Source: Dreissena polymorpha
Lineage: Eukaryota > Mollusca > Bivalvia > Myida > Dreissenidae
Assembly (NCBI RefSeq): GCF_020536995.1
Contig: NC_068359.1
Span: forward strand, 82,412,930-82,476,929
Length of the DNA stretch: 64,000 nucleotides
Direction of reading: 5' to 3'
The translations under genes were made by a program, and so were the position numbers. The notes under the pieces were generated by a model. That model was not told the origin of the DNA. It was given only the letters and a program-made list of their open reading frames with translations, and made no database searches. The number at the start of each line of letters is the position of its first letter. Within the stretch, counting starts at the first letter, position 1. Below are positions 61,101 through 64,000 of the stretch, in pieces.

Positions 61101-62269
61101 GGTGCCTTTGCATTTTTTGGTAAATTGACAAAATAAAACAAGAGCTGTCACCATAGGATGACTTATGCCCCCTATAAATGCTTGATAGAAGTTATAAACA
61201 CAGATTTCAAAACCTAAACGCGGACCCTAAGTTCAAGGTCACAGGGGTCAAAATTTGTGTGCGTATGGAAAGGCCTTGTCCATATACACATGCATACCAA
61301 ATATGAATGTTATATCTCAAGGGACATAGAAGTTATGAGCATTTTTCAATATCTAAACGCAGATTTCGAAACCTAAACGCGGACCCTTACTTCAAGGTCA
61401 AGGTCACAGGGGTAAAATTTTTTGTGCGTATGGAAAGGCCTTGTTCATATACACATGCATACCAAATATGAAGGTTATATCTCAAGGGACATAGAAGTTA
61501 TGAGCATTTTCAAAACCTAAACGCAGATTTCGAAACCTAAACGCGGACCCTAAGTTCAAGGTCACAGGGGTAACAATTTTTTTGCGTATGGAAAGGCCTT
61601 GTCCATATACACATGCATACCAAATATGAAGGTTATATCTCAAGGGACATAGAAGTTATGAGCATTTTTCAAAACCTAAACGCAGATATTGAAACCTAAA
61701 CACGGACCTTAAGTTCAAGGTCACAGGGGTAAAAATTTGTGTTCGTATGGAAAGTTCTTGTCCATATGCACATGCATACCAAATATGAAGGTTATATCTC
61801 AAGGGAAATAGAAGTAATGAGCATTTTTCGAAACCTAAACGCAAAGTGTGACAGAAATACGGACCGACAGACGGACAGTCTGATAACTATATGCCCCCTT
61901 TGCACATTTTTGTTGCAGTTATGATATTTGTGAGAAAACAGTTATACTTAACATTAACAACCTGAAAATGATAAATCGTTGCAAAGCAAAACAATTGAAT
62001 AATTTGGAGTTCTGTTGTCGTTTTTTGTGACACTACGAGCTTTGCTTATAGAAACTAAAAGTATAAAATATTGTATGAGCATGGATGGCCGTCTTAGCGT
62101 TAGACTTTTACTCCAGAGGTCAGTGGTTCGAGCCCAGATGAGGATTACTTTTTCTTTTAATTTGTTCTTGTTTTTTAATTGAGCTTTTTAGATTTAATGT
62201 TTACATTTATAAATATAACGCATTTAATGACAAACTTCAATACATGCCATAATCTGTTATAAGGTCCCT
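61101..62269 (+). mobile_element. tRNA-bearing TTAA MITE with nested modular repeat
   Basis: TTAA flanks both sides (61,097-61,100 and 62,270-62,273). The left end GGTGCCTTTGC and right end TATAAGGTCCCT are decayed. The tRNA-like core at about 62,086-62,150 has a damaged A box (TGGCCGTCTTAGCG) and an intact B box GGTTCGAGCCC. A modular repeat (61,137-61,905) splits the left arm. Confidence 0.8.
61137..61905 (-). mobile_element. Modular repeat nested in the tRNA-bearing MITE
   Basis: It opens AACAAGAGCTGTCACCATAG. About four units of roughly 165 bases carry CCTAAACGCGGACCC, AAGTTCAAGGTCACAGGGG, GTATGGAAAGGCCTTG and TATATCTCAAGGGACATAG. It ends in GACCGACAGACGGACAGTC and TATGCCCCC. It is the inverted, multi-unit form of the 36,248 / 38,600 family. 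Confidence 0.85.
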
Positions 62270-62412
62270 TTAATACCAAGATGAGTATCAAGGAACCTGA
62301 GTGAAACATTTTATTTTATTTCGGATATATACAGGACTGCTTATTGGAAACAAAAAGTTTGCTCGATTCTTGAATGACTTACAAAAATGTTTATCAAATC
62401 AAGTAGGTTCGT

Positions 62413-62552
62413 TTATTCTTCGTCTGTTGTCCCATCTCGCCAACAGTCAACCAGCTCCCTCCAGGCTTGTCAGTTCCAGGCGAGTCTCTCTAGCTGCCCC
62501 CATTTTGGCCCATCTGCTTAGAATCTGCATCCAGGTCACGGCGCCAGGTGTT
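62413..62552 (-). pseudogene. 3' end of a LINE reverse-transcriptase ORF (remnant)
   Basis: On the minus strand the first frame reads NTWRRDLDADSKQMGQ. A one-base shift then gives KWGQLERLAWN, a stop, QAWRELVDCWRDGTTDEE and a terminal TAA. This is the characteristic tail of many non-LTR retrotransposon endonuclease/RT proteins (TWRRDLDAD ... WGQLERLAQDR ... WRxLV). Only about 46 codons remain, with one frameshift and one internal stop, so it is dead. A stretch of about 90 codons is open on the opposite strand by chance. Confidence 0.75.
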
Positions 62553-62741
62553 ACTGTATTTGAAATAAAGTAGGTTGGATGCCATTAAATGTGACTTTAA
62601 ACACCATAATGACAGACAAAATAACAGGTTTATTTCCCTTCAATTAATAACAAGCAAATTCATTGAATTGATATCCCCCACTAATTAGCTTCTGGACACA
62701 AAAGTGTTATATTTGACACTCAGGTAAAAAAGCATTTTTTT

Positions 62742-62945
62742 AGGTTCCAAGGGCCATAACTCCGTTATTAACAGATAGTGTACAATGCCATTTGGCATGC
62801 ATCATCCTCTTATCTATACATATACTCATACCAAGTTTCAATGAAATCCACCAAAGCACTTCCAAGATGTGGCTCCCAACACAAAAGTGCCGGATGGACG
62901 GAAAGACGGGCAGACAAGGCCAATTGCAGGGTGATAATAACATGA
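62742..62945. repeat. Dispersed repeat fragment
   Basis: GGGCCATAACTCCGTTATTA, CAAGTTTCAATGAAATCC, CTTCCAAGATGTGGCTCC and GGATGGACGGAAAGACGGGC show the same end style (GACGGAC tract) as the modular repeats. Confidence 0.55.
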
Positions 62946-63760
62946 ATGTAAATTAAAGCCAGCACATATATGAATTAACTGCCTAGATGGGTGTATTAAA
63001 TATAATTTAGGGCTTTACAATACTTACTGATATGTGAGCATATATTTACTTTTAGTAAATATAAATAAATGTAACAGTAATACTTACACACTTGTGACTG
63101 TGAGTTTATACATGTAACTAAACTTCCTTTATAATTTTATAACAGTTTTTTTTATTCCTGCCATAGTATAAAGAAGTCACTTGCTCAATAACACATTTAA
63201 GCATGAGCTGTTTTTTTTTAATCTGCATACATAAGAAAACATCGAAAAAAAACACAAGAGGAGCATGTATCCGAAAGTAAATTACGTCCGAAATCAGGCA
63301 AGTTAAGCATGCGCGAAATTCACCAAAACATCGATTAAATATGGTTTAAACAGAATCATATGTAAAACGTGAATGATAAATTAAACATTATCCAACAAAA
63401 GCATGCAGCTTTAACCAAAAAAACAACAGCAAAAATCAGCAATATAGCGATGTTGTTGAATAACTCGGCGAAGGCTAGCAAGAAGAGAATTTTCCAGGGG
63501 AAACAACTAAAAAGTAATCCAAACGGATTTAAATGGCTCATGCACGAAAGTTTATAATATAGCAACAACACATGATTTAGCTATAGAATTAGAATGCGAA
63601 AGATTTTTTTTAACTATTACTCGAAGATTCCTTAACTAAATAAAATATCAATAAAAGTTAAAACTTTGAGTTTGACCTACTTAGCAATTGTTGTGCCGGT
63701 GCCCGGTCTACAAAATGCCCACATACCTCGTGATTGGGAACCAGCGACAAATCGGTATAG
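62946..63760. other. Repeat-poor AT-rich stretch
   Basis: No exon, RNA gene or repeat is clear. A plus-strand frame at 63,369-63,557 is lysine-rich, but it has no ATG at its start and no splice acceptor that would rescue it. Confidence 0.4.
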
Positions 63761-63775
63761 TGCATGCTGGGTAGC
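63759..63775 (-). promoter_or_regulatory. Possible ZNF143/Staf-type site
   Basis: On the minus strand CTACCCAGCATGCACTA matches most positions of the CCCA-x-x-ATGCA core bound by Staf/ZNF143 in animal promoters. It sits in the least repetitive sequence near the window's right edge, upstream of the putative minus-strand exons. One isolated motif is weak evidence. Confidence 0.25.
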
Positions 63776-63848
63776 ACGAGTGTGTACGGTCTCTTATGCA
63801 CGGGTGACTGATGCGAGTGGACGTCTTTTCCCAAGTTGAGTATTGCTT

Positions 63849-63889
63849 GGAGTAATTGTGAGCCTGAGTGAGTAATTGTGAGCCTGAGT
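63849..63889. repeat. Short tandem duplication
   Basis: GAGTAATTGTGAGCCTGA is present twice in succession. ATATTGTATT-type repeats follow to about 63,930. Confidence 0.85.
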
Positions 63890-64000
63890 ATAGATTATAT
63901 TGTATCATATTGTATTATATTGTATTTTATGTGTGTTCAACACGTATTTACCTGGAAGGCCATTCCCAGAAGATATAAGTGAGTCTGTGACTGTGTATGT

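Noticed and set aside
62301-62573. 90-codon plus-strand frame
   Set aside because: It is the antisense of the LINE tail at 62,413-62,552.
63369-63557. Lysine-rich 62-codon frame on the plus strand
   Set aside because: It begins with GTG, not ATG, directly after a stop, with no usable acceptor. AT-rich DNA gives such frames by chance.

Overview
The window looks like gene-poor, AT-rich genomic DNA from a bivalve mollusc, probably a dreissenid mussel. That guess rests on recognised repeat styles: tandem-core elements rich in AAGGTCA, and inverted-repeat elements carrying AGCCTGTG / CACAGGCTAATC. No search could be run, so the species is an inference. There are no rRNA genes, CRISPR arrays, operons or long intact coding regions. 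The only coding evidence is a handful of short exon-like intervals.

Layout. Bases 1-35,910 are mostly two copies of one non-coding segment in direct orientation: copy A at 1 to about 15,135 and copy B at about 19,508-35,910. They are roughly 90% alike in a stretch compared by eye. Copy B is cut by a 100-base assembly gap (35,911-36,010). Each copy serves as the empty-site control for insertions in the other, so several small transposons can be bounded to the base. The copies also differ in which microsatellites and minisatellites expanded.

Bases 36,010-46,000 hold modular tandem-core repeats, a MITE with perfect 24-base inverted ends, and four plus-strand exon-like intervals. One encodes a 2A-like ribosome-skipping motif (DVEKNPGP). 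Another encodes two zinc fingers of the C-x-W-x-x-C type, and the two exons are in compatible phase. Bases 46,280-49,483 are a 77-bp satellite, part of which is organised as a 231-bp three-unit higher-order repeat. Bases 49,484-64,000 are again dense in modular repeats, with four minus-strand exon-like intervals, a LINE 3' remnant and a tRNA-like relic.

The main theme is mobile-element structure. One family of five copies has TTAA target duplications and inverted ends like a piggyBac-type MITE but carries a tRNA-like polymerase III promoter inside. A second, unrelated family also combines inverted ends with a tRNA-like core. Modular repeats have inserted into two of the first family at the same internal A/T tract and in the same relative orientation.
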